Under the pieces are notes generated by a model. The model was given only the letters and a program-made list of their open reading frames with translations, was not told where the DNA came from and ran no database searches. Below are positions 61,264-64,000 of a DNA stretch of 64,000 nucleotides, piece by piece (the first letter of the stretch is position 1; every line of letters begins with the position of its first letter). The DNA is from Pachyseris speciosa (lineage: Eukaryota > Cnidaria > Anthozoa > Scleractinia > Pachyseridae). The stretch spans positions 304,501 through 368,500 of the forward strand of contig JAEMWC010000219.1 in NCBI GenBank assembly GCA_016490735.1, read 5' to 3'. The position numbers and the translations under genes are program-made.

Positions 61264-64000
61264 GATTTATTAGTAGTACTTCCACAAGGTGGCTCTTCGC
61301 CTACTAATTACAAATCTCAAATCAAATCAAATTAAATCAAATGTTGGTTTTGGGGAGAGGGGAAAACCGGAGTACCCGGGGAAAAACCTCTCGGAGCAGA
61401 GTAGAGAACCAACAAACTCAGCCCACATATGACACCGAGTCTGGGAATCGAACCCGGGACACATTGGTGGAAGGCAAGCGGTCTCACCACTACGCCAACC
61501 CTGCTCGCCAATGGCATTTTAAGCAGATAAGAAATAAACAAAGCAAACGAAATAAACAAAAACATTACTCAACCCAAGGAGGTTTTCTGTCCCTTGTCAG
61601 TTTTATATGAAGTTATCATTAAAGCATCTTAATGAACTAATTGCATCCTTTAAACAACGATAGACCAAAGGTATTGCCTGAAGACTTCAGTGGCCTTTAT
61701 TAGCTTGAATTCAATGGCATTTCGTTTTTCACCAGTAAACGAAAAGAAATGCACGTGTTGTGCAAATTACTTATCTTTAGAATGTCTTTTAAATTCTTCT
61801 CTTAGATTCTTGAAGGACGTTGGTTTGCAGAACAAGCGTCACGAGTTAGCCACGAACCTGTCTGGGGGTATGAAACGAAAGCTGTCTGTGGCCCTGGCCT
61901 TTATAGCAGGTTCCAAAGTTGTCATTCTGGATGAGCCCACTGCTGGAGTGGATCCATACGCAAGGAGAGGAATCTGGGACTTGCTTCTTCAGTACAAATC
62001 AGGTATGAAGGGCTTACGACATGCGCGATCTGTAAGAACCAAAGGTAAACGTTTCTGTCACACCGGGTAAACGTTTCTGTCGCACCGTGTTGGTTAAGAT
62101 TGTGATACACCATCTTAAGGGTAACTTGCTGTTCACGCCATACGCTGCTCTCACGTAATCGACTATGTAGCACTTTTCTCTCACCATTTCATTCTTTCTA
62201 TGTCATGCAACATCCGTTTTAGATGAGATCACTGGGAAGTGAAAGGGACTCAGTTTTTGGTATGAAGCCCTAGTGAAACCTTGTTAAGGCAGGATTTTAC
62301 CTGAACATCGTCTTTTAGTTGCTTAACATCTTGTTCGCGTTTCAAGTAATTAAAAATCCCTGTGCTCATCTCACGAAGCTATGTTGTGGGATATTCACTT
62401 ATTTATTTACTTATTTATTTTTTGGTGATTTTTGGGTACATTTGGGAAGAGATAATTTTTCTCAAAGGATTAGTTAAATTGAGGGAAATAGGAAATATTG
62501 AAGATTTAACGAAAGTTTAGAATTGAAATTTGAAGTTAGAAATTAGTAGACACCGACTCCAAACGGTTTCCTCAGCAACCTAGAGTGCAGTTTGGGGGTG
62601 TTAACAGTCTCGTGGTGCTTCAGAACATTTAAATCCCTCTTATTCATGTTACGTCCCACCATTACTCTTTCAAAGAACAAGGGGAAATAATTGCCATTCT
62701 CTGTTTCCCAGGTCGCACGGTGCTGTTATCTACGCATCACATGGACGAAGCTGATATCCTGGGTGACAGAATCGCCATTATTTCACAAGGAAAGCTTCAA
62801 TGCTGTGGATCATCATTGTTCCTCAAGGGACACTATGGCAATGGCTACTACGTGACCCTCACCAAAAAGGCCCCTGAAGAGAGGCCCGGCACTGCTCGCA
62901 CTCTGAAGGACGTCCATCTAGATGCCGCGGTCCCCGATCCAGTTGCCTCACTCGCGAGCTCTGTTGATGAAGGTAGACAATTCCGTATAACAAACGTTAT
63001 TAGAATTGTTGTGTAACTAAGATTCATGAAAATATCGTATTGAATGTAAGCATGGGTGGGACCTATTTTGGGGAAAATGTTGGGGTTCAAAATAGGATAG
63101 GCCTCACAGTAAATCAACTAAGGCCGTTGTTGGCTGTATCAGTTTCGTTAGTGAGAAACATTAATTTTTCCAAAACACAGAGGAATATCGTCAAGTAATT
63201 TATAGGATGCAAACATTTATAATTATTATATACAGGTATTTGCTGAAACAAGTTTCTTCATCCACTTGCTAAGACTCCATTTTTATAATCTTGTAATCTC
63301 GCAATCTGATTGGCTAATTTGCCGTTGTCGCTGCCCACGTCAACGTCAACGATCTTAGTCCCGCTCTGAAATATACATTTTGTTTGACGTTGATATTGCG
63401 TTAAAAAAACAATTGGAATGTGGTTTAGTGTTGTCTGCACTCTTACGACGGCGATATTCTTCATCACAGTGAACAACATTTTGACCACTGTGATGACGAA
63501 TATCGTTGTCGATAAGAGTACAGACAACGCTAAACCACATTCCATTTGTTAATTAATAAATGGAACGAAAATAGTTCGCGTCTTTCAATTCTCGATGTCG
63601 CAGCAAATGATGTTGCACACTTTAGCAGACAATTCCACTGATGAAGGGCAATGCCCAAAACGTCTGGAACTTGTGACAACAATTTGGGCACTTTTATTTA
63701 ACTTTCTACTTTTATTAACGTATAATTTGTTAATTAGCTTGTAGGAACATACATGTAAGCAGCTTTCAAAGGAGTTATTTTACTATAGATTTGTGCGTGA
63801 ATATTCTCAGTAAAAGATTCAACAGGTTTTTTTGTTCAACCCTTTAGGTGTCGGTATGGATTCACTGGATGCCTCAGAACAAGGGAGCCTCAATTCTGTG
63901 AAAATGAACTCCTCTCCAGACTCCAACCTTCAGGACACCGAAGTGTACTGCAGTGAGTCGTTGGTTACATCCTTCATTAAATCCTACATTCCCTCAGCTC
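25563..64000 (+). CDS. ABCA1-like: ABC transporter subfamily A, ABCA1/4/7 clade, N-terminal half (24 exons, runs off window)
   Basis: Coding starts at 25622. Joining 24 GT-AG exons gives about 1,377 residues of an expected 2,200 or more. Order: cytoplasmic LLVWKNF start and helix 1 (about 1-45), a large first extracellular domain (about 50-760) containing [15 protein letters not shown]-type [11 protein letters not shown] and [10 protein letters not shown] motifs, transmembrane domain 1 (about 765-990, with [20 protein letters not shown] and [15 protein letters not shown] [11 protein letters not shown]), then nucleotide-binding domain 1 (about 1065-1290). Its motifs are complete: GHNGAGKT (Walker A), CPQYNVLF (Q-loop), [10 protein letters not shown] (signature), [13 protein letters not shown] (Walker B) and THHMDEAD (H-loop). 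The family moves lipids across membranes; substrate cannot be deduced here. Similarity does not separate ABCA1 from ABCA4 or ABCA7. Oddities are a trefoil exon, an extra 51-nt exon, a 1-base deletion in exon 3 and a MITE at the exon 4 donor. Confidence 0.95.
27530..27632 (+). repeat. Two-copy ~53-bp tandem duplication
   Basis: TATACGTGTATATATTATTG and the following GTAGAGAAGATACATGTC occur twice in a row, essentially identical. Confidence 0.9.
28262..28335 (-). mobile_element. tRNA-derived SINE head, family B
   Basis: On the minus strand GCTTGTTAGCTCAGTTGGTA and GAGCACTGCACCGGTATCGC form a tRNA-like box A region. Preceding GACCAGCTCCCATTTGGCTT is shared with the copy at 51400-51480. Confidence 0.7.
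28456..28555 (+). CDS. ABCA1-like: ABCA exon 2 (first membrane helix)
   Basis: Phase 0 to 1. It encodes [20 protein letters not shown] and then RSKDKYG, the first transmembrane helix of ABCA proteins. The acceptor is TTTTCAG and the donor GTTAGT. Confidence 0.92.
28655..28845 (+). mobile_element. SINE family A, copy in intron 2
   Basis: tRNA-like head with box A TGGCGCAGTGG (28665-28675) and box B GGTTCAATTCC (28708-28718). The family body follows (TGCTCCAAGAGGTTTCTTTG), but this copy is cut short before the TTTGA tail. Confidence 0.88.
28928..29065 (+). CDS. ABCA1-like: ABCA exon 3, with a 1-base deletion
   Basis: It encodes [20 protein letters not shown], parallel to the NKAMPSAGTLPWVQGIIC segment of ABCA1. 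In the given sequence the frame meets TAA near the end. One additional T in the TTT at 29035-29037 gives an NGLPNLRGS ending and the phase 2 exit required by exon 4 (139 bp expected, 138 found). The donor is GTATTG. Confidence 0.82.
29061..30655 (+). repeat. Tandem duplication of intron 3 plus exon edges, ~797-bp unit
   Basis: Two adjacent copies (29061-29856 and 29857-30650) share order and sequence, with about a dozen substitutions and several small indels, roughly 97% identical by eye. Each copy runs from the last bases of exon 3 to the first about 45 bp of exon 4. The junction AACAGCTCCAGGTATT joins exon 4 sequence directly to exon 3 sequence. Confidence 0.92.
29811..29861 (+). CDS. ABCA1-like: Possible 51-nt chimeric exon made by the duplication
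   Basis: It has the exon 4 acceptor (GTTGTAG) and the exon 3 donor (TCCAG then GTATTG). It is 17 codons, phase 2-2, with no stop, and would add a second copy of [12 protein letters not shown] ending VNSS. Splicing in or skipping both keep the frame. Whether it is used cannot be told from DNA, and a false duplication in assembly is possible. Confidence 0.45.
30610..30782 (+). CDS. ABCA1-like: ABCA exon 4
   Basis: Phase 2 to 1. It encodes [20 protein letters not shown] and then [20 protein letters not shown], parallel to the VARLFSDARRLL region of ABCA1. The donor GTACCAGG is followed within 5 bp by a MITE (30787-31137). Confidence 0.9.
30787..31137 (-). mobile_element. CAGGGG-ended MITE abutting the exon 4 donor
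   Basis: The ends are CAGGGGTTTTAATAAG and the decayed TTATGAAACACCTG. AGGTAC on the left (30781-30786) and AGGTGC on the right (31138-31143) fit a 6-bp target duplication with one change. The interior (30872-31045) carries unrelated CTCGATTCTTGA-type repeats. Confidence 0.75.
32215..32336 (+). CDS. ABCA1-like: ABCA exon 5 (extracellular domain 1)
   Basis: Phase 1 to 0. It encodes [20 protein letters not shown] and then STVNVQR. NxT/S sites (NTT, NST) fit a glycosylated extracellular position. The acceptor is TTTTTCAG and the donor GTGAGT. Confidence 0.88.
32826..35157. mobile_element. ~2.3-kb element with GGGGCTGTTTACATGA ends
   Basis: The left end GGGGCTGTTTACATGA mirrors the right end TCATGTAAACAGCCTC, flanked by TAA on both sides, as expected of PIF/Harbinger-type elements. 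No transposase is visible. The repeat at 33795-34262 and several GTTTACATGATA motifs lie inside, so it may be composite. Confidence 0.65.
33795..34262 (-). repeat. Dispersed repeat, inverted partner of 40072-40545
   Basis: Shared blocks include GAAAATGAAAGGAGCAATAA, GAATTTTCTCACAAAG and AAATGATGAAATATGATCAC, in inverted orientation 6 kb apart. The two copies have many differences, so the pair is old. Confidence 0.85.
35302..35336 (+). repeat. G-rich run
   Basis: GGGGGTGGGGGGGGGGAGGGG on the plus strand has four or more G tracts and could form a quadruplex on the transcribed intron. Confidence 0.8.
36281..36376 (+). CDS. ABCA1-like: ABCA exon 6 (extracellular domain 1)
   Basis: Thirty-two codons, phase 0-0, [20 protein letters not shown] and then [12 protein letters not shown]. 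The LCDS cysteine corresponds to the LTSLCNGS region of ABCA1. The acceptor is GTTTCAG and the donor GTAATT. Confidence 0.85.
37260..37364 (+). CDS. ABCA1-like: ABCA exon 7 (extracellular domain 1)
   Basis: Thirty-five codons, phase 0-0, [20 protein letters not shown] and then [10 protein letters not shown]. The acceptor is TTATTGAAG and the donor GTAACC. Support is from phase, splice sites and position. Confidence 0.82.
37571..37852 (+). mobile_element. ~280-bp MITE family J (GAGCGGTTTTCAATTGAGTG), copy 1
   Basis: It starts near TTTTTAGTTGAGTGTCGAAAG and ends ACGACACTCAATTGAAAACC. The interior is rich in ATTGG/CCAAT (for example GTGATTGGCTGG) and TTTGGTTTT. Relatives lie at 50695-51263, 53876-54351, 55717-55975 and 57300-57535. 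Confidence 0.88.
37863..37930. repeat. ATT trinucleotide microsatellite
   Basis: ATTATTATT runs follow MITE J copy 1 directly. Confidence 0.85.
38159..38224 (+). CDS. ABCA1-like: ABCA exon 8 (extracellular domain 1)
   Basis: Twenty-two codons, phase 0-0, [20 protein letters not shown] and then ED. The acceptor is CTTGTTCAG and the donor GTAAGT. Confidence 0.82.
38288..38455 (+). mobile_element. tRNA-derived SINE, family D
   Basis: GTGTGGCCAAGAGGTTAGGG is a box A of the long-variable-arm tRNA type, and GGTTCAAGTCCCG is box B. The downstream AGGGTTCTCAACCTGTTATG looks like a SINE tail. The head has no full cloverleaf support, so it is not called as a tRNA. Confidence 0.65.
38576..38780. repeat. 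Dispersed repeat, inverted partner of 41190-41372
   Basis: ACAGTACTGCCTGGAACTAT followed by TGACCCA is mirrored at 41333-41365 (TGGGTCATTAATTCCAGG then CAGTACTGTAC). Both carry CTCGTCTTTACCTC. The pair is moderately diverged. Confidence 0.6.
38969..39177. mobile_element. GAGGCC-ended MITE, copy 3
   Basis: The ends are GAGGCCTTCCAAGGG and CTGGGAAGGCCTC. GTTGAA flanks both sides exactly (38963-38968 and 39178-39183), the same 6-bp duplication length as at 17852-18344. It is the most intact of the three copies. Confidence 0.88.
39296..39877. mobile_element. Tc1/mariner-like MITE with TA target
   Basis: The ends are TACAGTAAACACCC and GGGTGTTTACTGTA, with the inverted match extending to GTATAAGAACCTAG. 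The CAGT-ended inverted repeat and TA duplication are what I know from Tc1/mariner elements. TAAGAACC motifs recur inside. No transposase is present. Confidence 0.85.
40072..40545 (+). repeat. Dispersed repeat, inverted partner of 33795-34262
   Basis: This is the other member of the old inverted pair. It contains GTGATCATATTTCATCATTT and GTTTGGCTTT/AAGCCAAAC-type blocks. Confidence 0.85.
40551..40921. mobile_element. MITE family K, copy 1
   Basis: The ends are TAAGGAGTTTAAGAAAC and GTTTCTTAAACTCCCTA, followed inward by GACGGCAACGAAAACGTC and GACGTTCTCGTTGACG. A related copy in the opposite orientation lies at 58317-58670. Confidence 0.85.
41190..41372. repeat. Dispersed repeat, inverted partner of 38576-38780
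   Basis: It contains CTCGTCTTTACCTCGG, a CCGCCGCGGCGG palindrome and TGGGTCATTAATTCCAGG. Confidence 0.6.
41515..41812 (+). mobile_element. SINE family A, near full-length copy
   Basis: tRNA-like head (ATGGTGCATTGGTGAGAGC; GGTTCAATTC), a conserved body (GAGGTTTTTCTCCGGGTACT), a CATACATGAGCC-like segment and a tail of GATTTGATTTTGATTTGATT. Confidence 0.92.
42209..42590 (+). CDS. ABCA1-like: ABCA exon 9 (Gly/Ser/Asn-rich extracellular loop)
   Basis: Phase 0 to 1, 127 codons. It begins [31 protein letters not shown] corresponds to RIVCGHPEGGG of ABCA1, then comes a low-complexity stretch rich in G, S and N (about residues 320-350) that replaces the NWYEDNNYKAL segment. [14 protein letters not shown] and [14 protein letters not shown] follow. 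The acceptor is TATTTTAG and the donor GTTAGT. Confidence 0.9.
42625..43045 (-). repeat. ~31-bp minisatellite, about 11-12 units
   Basis: The unit GTGCATCTCCTTGAAGTGCA plus TGCAGTACAAT repeats, with variants, from 35 bp after the exon 9 donor. Because 31 is not a multiple of three and the unit has no stop on the minus strand, all three minus frames stay open; these frames are not genes. Confidence 0.93.
43418..43890. mobile_element. TTAA-flanked MITE, family AGTGCACCTAAAAC
   Basis: The ends are TTAAAGTGCACCTAAAACC and GTTAAATGCACTTTAA. TTTTTTTTTCACTAAAA faces TAGTGAAAAAAA just inside. TTAA on both sides marks the target. Confidence 0.85.
44242..44382 (+). CDS. ABCA1-like: ABCA exon 10: P-type trefoil domain
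   Basis: 141 bp, 47 codons, phase 1-1. The peptide reads [20 protein letters not shown], then [13 protein letters not shown], a short basic loop and RFCFYRP. It has the six cysteines and the [22 protein letters not shown] core of the P-type trefoil family, a compact disulfide-bonded extracellular module known from TFF peptides, ZP proteins and alpha-glucosidases. The acceptor CCACAACAG and donor GTAAGA are good, and both neighbours (exon 9 end and exon 11 start) are phase 1. Human ABCA1 and ABCA4 have no such module at this point, just before GKILYTPD. It may bind glycans or proteins outside the cell, which is inference. Confidence 0.9.
44634..44702 (+). repeat. CATTGT / CATCGT microsatellite
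   Basis: CATTGT hexamers pass into CATCGT and CATCAT units. The Leu/Ser-only frame across it is a repeat artefact. Confidence 0.9.
45307..46045. mobile_element. hAT-like non-autonomous element, exact 8-bp duplication
   Basis: CCTAGACT stands on both sides (45299-45306 and 46046-46053). An 8-bp duplication is typical of hAT elements. The ends are GGGAATCGGTTGAG and CCCACCACTAG. ATCGATTAT/ATAATCGAT and TTGATCATCGG recur near both ends in inverted order. No transposase is visible. Confidence 0.85.
46381..46553 (+). CDS. ABCA1-like: ABCA exon 11 (GKILYTPD)
   Basis: Phase 1 to 0. The acceptor must be the second AG of CTACAGAG, since only this one gives phase 1 and an open frame. It encodes [16 protein letters not shown] and [28 protein letters not shown] is identical in vertebrate ABCA1 and ABCA4. 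The donor is GTGAGA. Confidence 0.92.
46625..47115 (+). repeat. ~110-bp tandem repeat, about five units
   Basis: The unit includes TTTCATTTGAATGGACACAC, AGTTAGAACCACCTTGTA and GAAAGTACTGCTCAGTAGC. The last units are shorter and more diverged. Confidence 0.92.
47457..47582 (+). CDS. ABCA1-like: ABCA exon 12 (extracellular domain 1)
   Basis: Forty-two codons, phase 0-0, [20 protein letters not shown] and then [13 protein letters not shown]. The acceptor is CTTTTCAG and the donor GTACAA. Confidence 0.88.
47703..48126. mobile_element. TTAA-flanked palindromic MITE, family AGGGAACC
   Basis: The ends are TTAAAGGGAACCTCTAC and GGTGGTTCCCTTTAA. The arms stay matched far inward (ACGTGGATATAACAT faces ATGTTATATCCACGT; GCGGCCATTTTG faces CAAAATGGCCGC). 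TTAA borders both sides. Confidence 0.9.
48490..48850. mobile_element. CAGGGTTCG-started repeat with CTTGAAAA motifs
   Basis: It begins GCAGGGTTCGCCCTACTACT and has many copies of GTCCTTGAA and CTCCTTGAA, ending near GGGCACGGACC. It resembles a decayed non-autonomous hAT-like element; no duplication was recognised. Confidence 0.5.
49711..50020 (+). CDS. ABCA1-like: ABCA exon 13 (extracellular domain 1)
   Basis: Phase 0 to 1, 103 codons, from [20 protein letters not shown] to [12 protein letters not shown]. It has NKS, NDS, NIS and NIT sequons, as expected outside the cell. [20 protein letters not shown] parallels the FMECVNLNKLEPIATE region. The acceptor is TTATTTCAG and the donor GTAAGT. 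Confidence 0.9.
50358..50466 (+). CDS. ABCA1-like: ABCA exon 14 (VKYKIR motif)
   Basis: Phase 1 to 2. It encodes [20 protein letters not shown] and then RHW, parallel to [20 protein letters not shown] of ABCA1. The acceptor is TTCTTTAG and the donor GTGAGT. Confidence 0.93.
50695..51263 (+). mobile_element. MITE family J, two adjoining copies
   Basis: The first copy covers about 50695-50942 and the second about 50943-51263. The join is AGAGCAGTTTTCAATTGAGC, a shared terminal repeat. Both carry GCATTGC/GTGATTGG interior motifs. Confidence 0.8.
51400..51480 (-). mobile_element. tRNA-derived SINE head, family B
   Basis: On the minus strand TTGTTAGCTCAGTTGGTAGC is box A and GGGTTCAACTCCC is box B. 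It shares the preceding CCAGCTCCCATTTGGC with 28262-28335. Confidence 0.75.
51724..52205. mobile_element. Hairpin-headed dispersed repeat, copy 2
   Basis: A long hairpin (TTAGATTATGAGCTCGAGAT facing ATCTCGAGATCATAATCTAA, 51727-51823) is followed by a region with an inverted TCTGACATAATGAGATTCAT pair (51907-52052) and the end GATAGAACGCTAGTAGATTT. The ends match 16278-16750. Confidence 0.75.
52392..52568 (+). CDS. ABCA1-like: ABCA exon 15 (end of extracellular domain 1)
   Basis: Phase 2-2. It encodes [33 protein letters not shown] and [13 protein letters not shown], parallel to YWDPGPRADPFEDMRY and YMQQMPYPCYVDD. The acceptor is TCTCTGCAG and the donor GTAAGC. Confidence 0.95.
53063..53432 (-). 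mobile_element. tRNA-derived SINE family C
   Basis: Minus strand: CAGTTAGCTCAGTGGTAGAG head (box A), GGTTCAAACCCCG (box B), then a central region with TTCTCGGATAAGGACGATAA and GTGGGACGTAAAAGAACCCA, ending in a CATA microsatellite on the plus strand. It shares all these blocks with 58721-59190 but lacks the GACGTCAGCCTG 3' part. Confidence 0.88.
53518..53641 (+). CDS. ABCA1-like: ABCA exon 16 (transmembrane domain 1)
   Basis: Phase 2 to 0. It encodes [20 protein letters not shown] and then [14 protein letters not shown], parallel to [20 protein letters not shown] and IVYEKEARLKETMR. It holds a membrane helix and the coupling helix. The acceptor is TGTTCAG and the donor GTGAGG. Confidence 0.96.
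53876..54351. mobile_element. MITE family J, inverted partial copy plus full copy
   Basis: About 53876-54075 is a partial copy in inverted order. A complete copy follows at 54078-54351 (GAGCGGTTTTCAATTGAGTG to a CAGTTGAAAAGCCGTC end). It lies in the intron between exons 16 and 17. Confidence 0.85.
54429..54749 (+). CDS. ABCA1-like: ABCA exon 17 (transmembrane domain 1)
   Basis: 107 codons, phase 0-0. It has three hydrophobic segments: [40 protein letters not shown] and [28 protein letters not shown] is almost identical to [13 protein letters not shown] of ABCA1. The acceptor is TTTTCCAG and the donor GTAAGC. Confidence 0.96.
54804..55090 (+). mobile_element. SINE family A, near full-length copy
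   Basis: Head GGGATGGCGCAGTGATGAGA with box B GGTTCGATTC, conserved body GAGAGGTTTTTCTCCGGGTA and tail ATTTGATTTGAT. It starts 55 bp after the exon 17 donor. Confidence 0.93.
55317..55521 (+). CDS. ABCA1-like: ABCA exon 18 (transmembrane domain 1)
   Basis: Phase 0 to 1. It encodes [34 protein letters not shown] and [12 protein letters not shown], parallel to EEQGIGVQWDNLFESP and VMTWYIEAVFPG. The acceptor is TTTTTCAG and the donor GTGAGA. Confidence 0.96.
55717..55975 (-). mobile_element. MITE family J, copy in intron 18
   Basis: It begins AGAACAGTTTTCAATTGAGT and ends ACTCAAGTGAAAACAG. CCAATCACAACAG and GAGAAAGTGGCGCGAG are in the reverse order of the 54078 copy. Confidence 0.85.
56367..56521 (+). 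CDS. ABCA1-like: ABCA exon 19 (cytoplasmic linker to NBD1)
   Basis: Phase 1 to 0. It encodes [20 protein letters not shown], almost the [19 protein letters not shown] of ABCA1, followed by a variable hydrophilic stretch. The acceptor is CTTTTTAG and the donor GTAAGT. Confidence 0.96.
56640..56835 (+). repeat. CACGCCACGC minisatellite
   Basis: Overlapping CACGC, CATAC and CACAC pentamer variants extend for about 195 bp, just after exon 19. Confidence 0.93.
57095..57202 (+). CDS. ABCA1-like: ABCA exon 20 (linker)
   Basis: Thirty-six codons, phase 0-0, [20 protein letters not shown] and then [12 protein letters not shown]. It parallels LKLGVSIQNLVK, the first strand of NBD1. The acceptor is GTTCACAG and the donor GTATGA. 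Confidence 0.94.
57300..57535 (+). mobile_element. MITE family J, 3'-truncated copy
   Basis: It starts GAGCGGCCTTCAACTGAGTG and follows the family to GTCAGAGTAATTGC, then stops without the terminal CAATTGAAAACC. Confidence 0.8.
57955..58277 (+). CDS. ABCA1-like: ABCA exon 21 (NBD1, Walker A and Q-loop)
   Basis: Phase 0 to 2, 107 codons. It encodes [37 protein letters not shown] (Walker A) and [20 protein letters not shown] (Q-loop). Close to ABCA1 throughout. The acceptor is TTTTTCCAG and the donor GTAAGT. Confidence 0.98.
58317..58670. mobile_element. MITE family K, copy 2
   Basis: The ends are TAGAGAGCTTAAGCAACG and CGTTGCTAATAAGCTCTCTA, with GACGGCGACGGCAACG mirrored by CGTTGCCGTTGCCGTCG. 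It starts 39 bp after the exon 21 donor and is inverted relative to 40551-40921. Confidence 0.88.
58721..59190 (-). mobile_element. tRNA-derived SINE family C, longest copy
   Basis: Head CGGTTAGCTCAGTGGTAGAG with box B GGGTTCAAACCCCG at the right end (minus strand). The central blocks TTCTCGGATAAGGACGATAA and CGTTAAAGAACCCACACACT follow, then a 3' part with GACGTCAGCCTGTAAAGGCG (plus strand). About 470 bp. Confidence 0.9.
59229..59335. repeat. AAT / ATT microsatellite
   Basis: About 27 AAT units switch to ATT units, so the array is self-complementary and could fold on itself. Confidence 0.95.
59850..59925 (-). mobile_element. tRNA-like fragment
   Basis: On the minus strand CTCTGTGGCCTAAAGGTCAT and CCGGGTTCGATGTCC recall box A and box B. 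No cloverleaf could be drawn. It may be a decayed SINE or tRNA pseudogene. Confidence 0.35.
60310..60850 (+). repeat. Imperfect ~420-bp-spaced direct repeat in intron 21
   Basis: CACGGCAGTCCATCTGGAGTTA at 60338 recurs at 60705, and the blocks GTTAAAAGCTTTC, GTTGAACTTGCA and GGTGAATCGAC plus TTTTCCGATACGTGACAACA recur in the same order. An inverted GTAGTCTCTAATTTTGG / CCAAAATTAGAGACTA pair lies between (60567-60673). Confidence 0.8.
61083..61262 (+). repeat. AAT / GAT microsatellite
   Basis: AAT triplets with interspersed ATG and GAC units. The Asn/Asp frame on one strand and the Tyr/His frame on the other are repeat artefacts. It adjoins the tail side of the SINE at 61314-61510. Confidence 0.95.
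61314..61510 (-). mobile_element. SINE family A, copy in intron 21
   Basis: Minus strand: AGGGTTGGCGTAGTGGTGAG head, GGGTTCGATTCCC box B, body CTCTGCTCCGAGAGGTTTTT, tail TTTGATTTAATTTGATTTGA. Confidence 0.92.
61806..62002 (+). CDS. ABCA1-like: ABCA exon 22 (NBD1, signature and Walker B)
   Basis: Phase 2 to 1. It encodes [20 protein letters not shown] (signature) and [20 protein letters not shown] (Walker B with the catalytic glutamate). The acceptor is TCTCTTAG and the donor GTATGA. Confidence 0.98.
62712..62972 (+). CDS. ABCA1-like: ABCA exon 23 (NBD1, H-loop)
   Basis: Phase 1-1. It encodes [20 protein letters not shown] (H-loop histidine present) and [20 protein letters not shown], then a variable acidic and serine-rich segment. 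The acceptor is TTTCCCAG and the donor GTAGAC. Confidence 0.97.
63310..63545. repeat. Foldback with ~58-bp arms in intron 23
   Basis: GGAATGTGGTTTAGTGTTGT at 63416 mirrors ACAACGCTAAACCACATTCC at 63543, continuing through CGATATTCTTCATCACAGTG and CACTGTGATGACGAATATCG. The loop is about 15 bp. Confidence 0.9.
63848..64000 (+). CDS. ABCA1-like: ABCA exon 24 (post-NBD1 linker), cut by window end
   Basis: It enters in phase 1 and is open to the window end. [20 protein letters not shown] is variable; [14 protein letters not shown] parallels SNLIRKHVSEA, the start of the regulatory segment after NBD1. The acceptor is CCCTTTAG. Confidence 0.9.

Noticed and set aside
60997..61335. Asn/Asp-rich frame (plus) and Tyr/His-rich frame (minus)
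   Set aside because: Both are translations of the AAT/GAT microsatellite.

Overview
The window looks like nuclear DNA of an animal, most likely an anthozoan cnidarian such as a stony coral. It is AT-rich, with small phase-consistent exons separated by long introns, several tRNA-derived SINE families and very many short inverted-repeat (MITE-like) elements. The species is inferred from this style only. No bacterial operons, CRISPR arrays or rRNA genes were seen.

Two multi-exon genes are well supported and lie head to head. On the minus strand (about 22,670 down to 13,056) is an F-box/WD-repeat gene that I recognise as FBXW9, a substrate receptor of SCF ubiquitin ligases. Eight exons were joined by matching splice sites and reading phase. 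On the plus strand, from 25,622 to past the window end, is a large ABC transporter of subfamily A (ABCA1/ABCA4/ABCA7 clade). Twenty-four exons give about 1,377 residues: the N-terminal membrane helix, the large first extracellular domain, transmembrane domain 1, complete nucleotide-binding domain 1 and the start of the linker. Transmembrane domain 2 and nucleotide-binding domain 2 lie outside the window. The two start codons are about 2.95 kb apart and may share upstream control sequence.

The most striking feature is exon 10 of the transporter (44242-44382), a symmetric phase 1-1 exon of 47 codons. It encodes a complete six-cysteine P-type trefoil domain inside the first extracellular domain, where human ABCA1 and ABCA4 have none. 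A second oddity is a 796-799 bp tandem duplication (29,060-30,650) that has built a splice-competent 51-nt chimeric exon from the end of exon 3 and the start of exon 4. A MITE sits 5 bp from the exon 4 splice donor, and its target-site duplication includes that donor. Each gene also carries one apparent single-base deletion that breaks the frame at a short homopolymer. This suggests sequence error, but real lesions are not excluded.

Region by region. 1-13,000 is gene-poor: a possible small intronless ORF (922-1305), a 3-kb foldback element with other elements nested in it (3910-6926), and several further MITEs, palindromes and SINEs. 13,056-22,732 is FBXW9 with MITE-filled introns. 22,733-25,562 is the divergent intergenic region. 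25,563-64,000 is the ABCA gene, whose introns hold several copies of one roughly 280-bp MITE family, TTAA-flanked MITEs, a hAT-like element with an exact 8-bp target duplication, four SINE families and several minisatellites.
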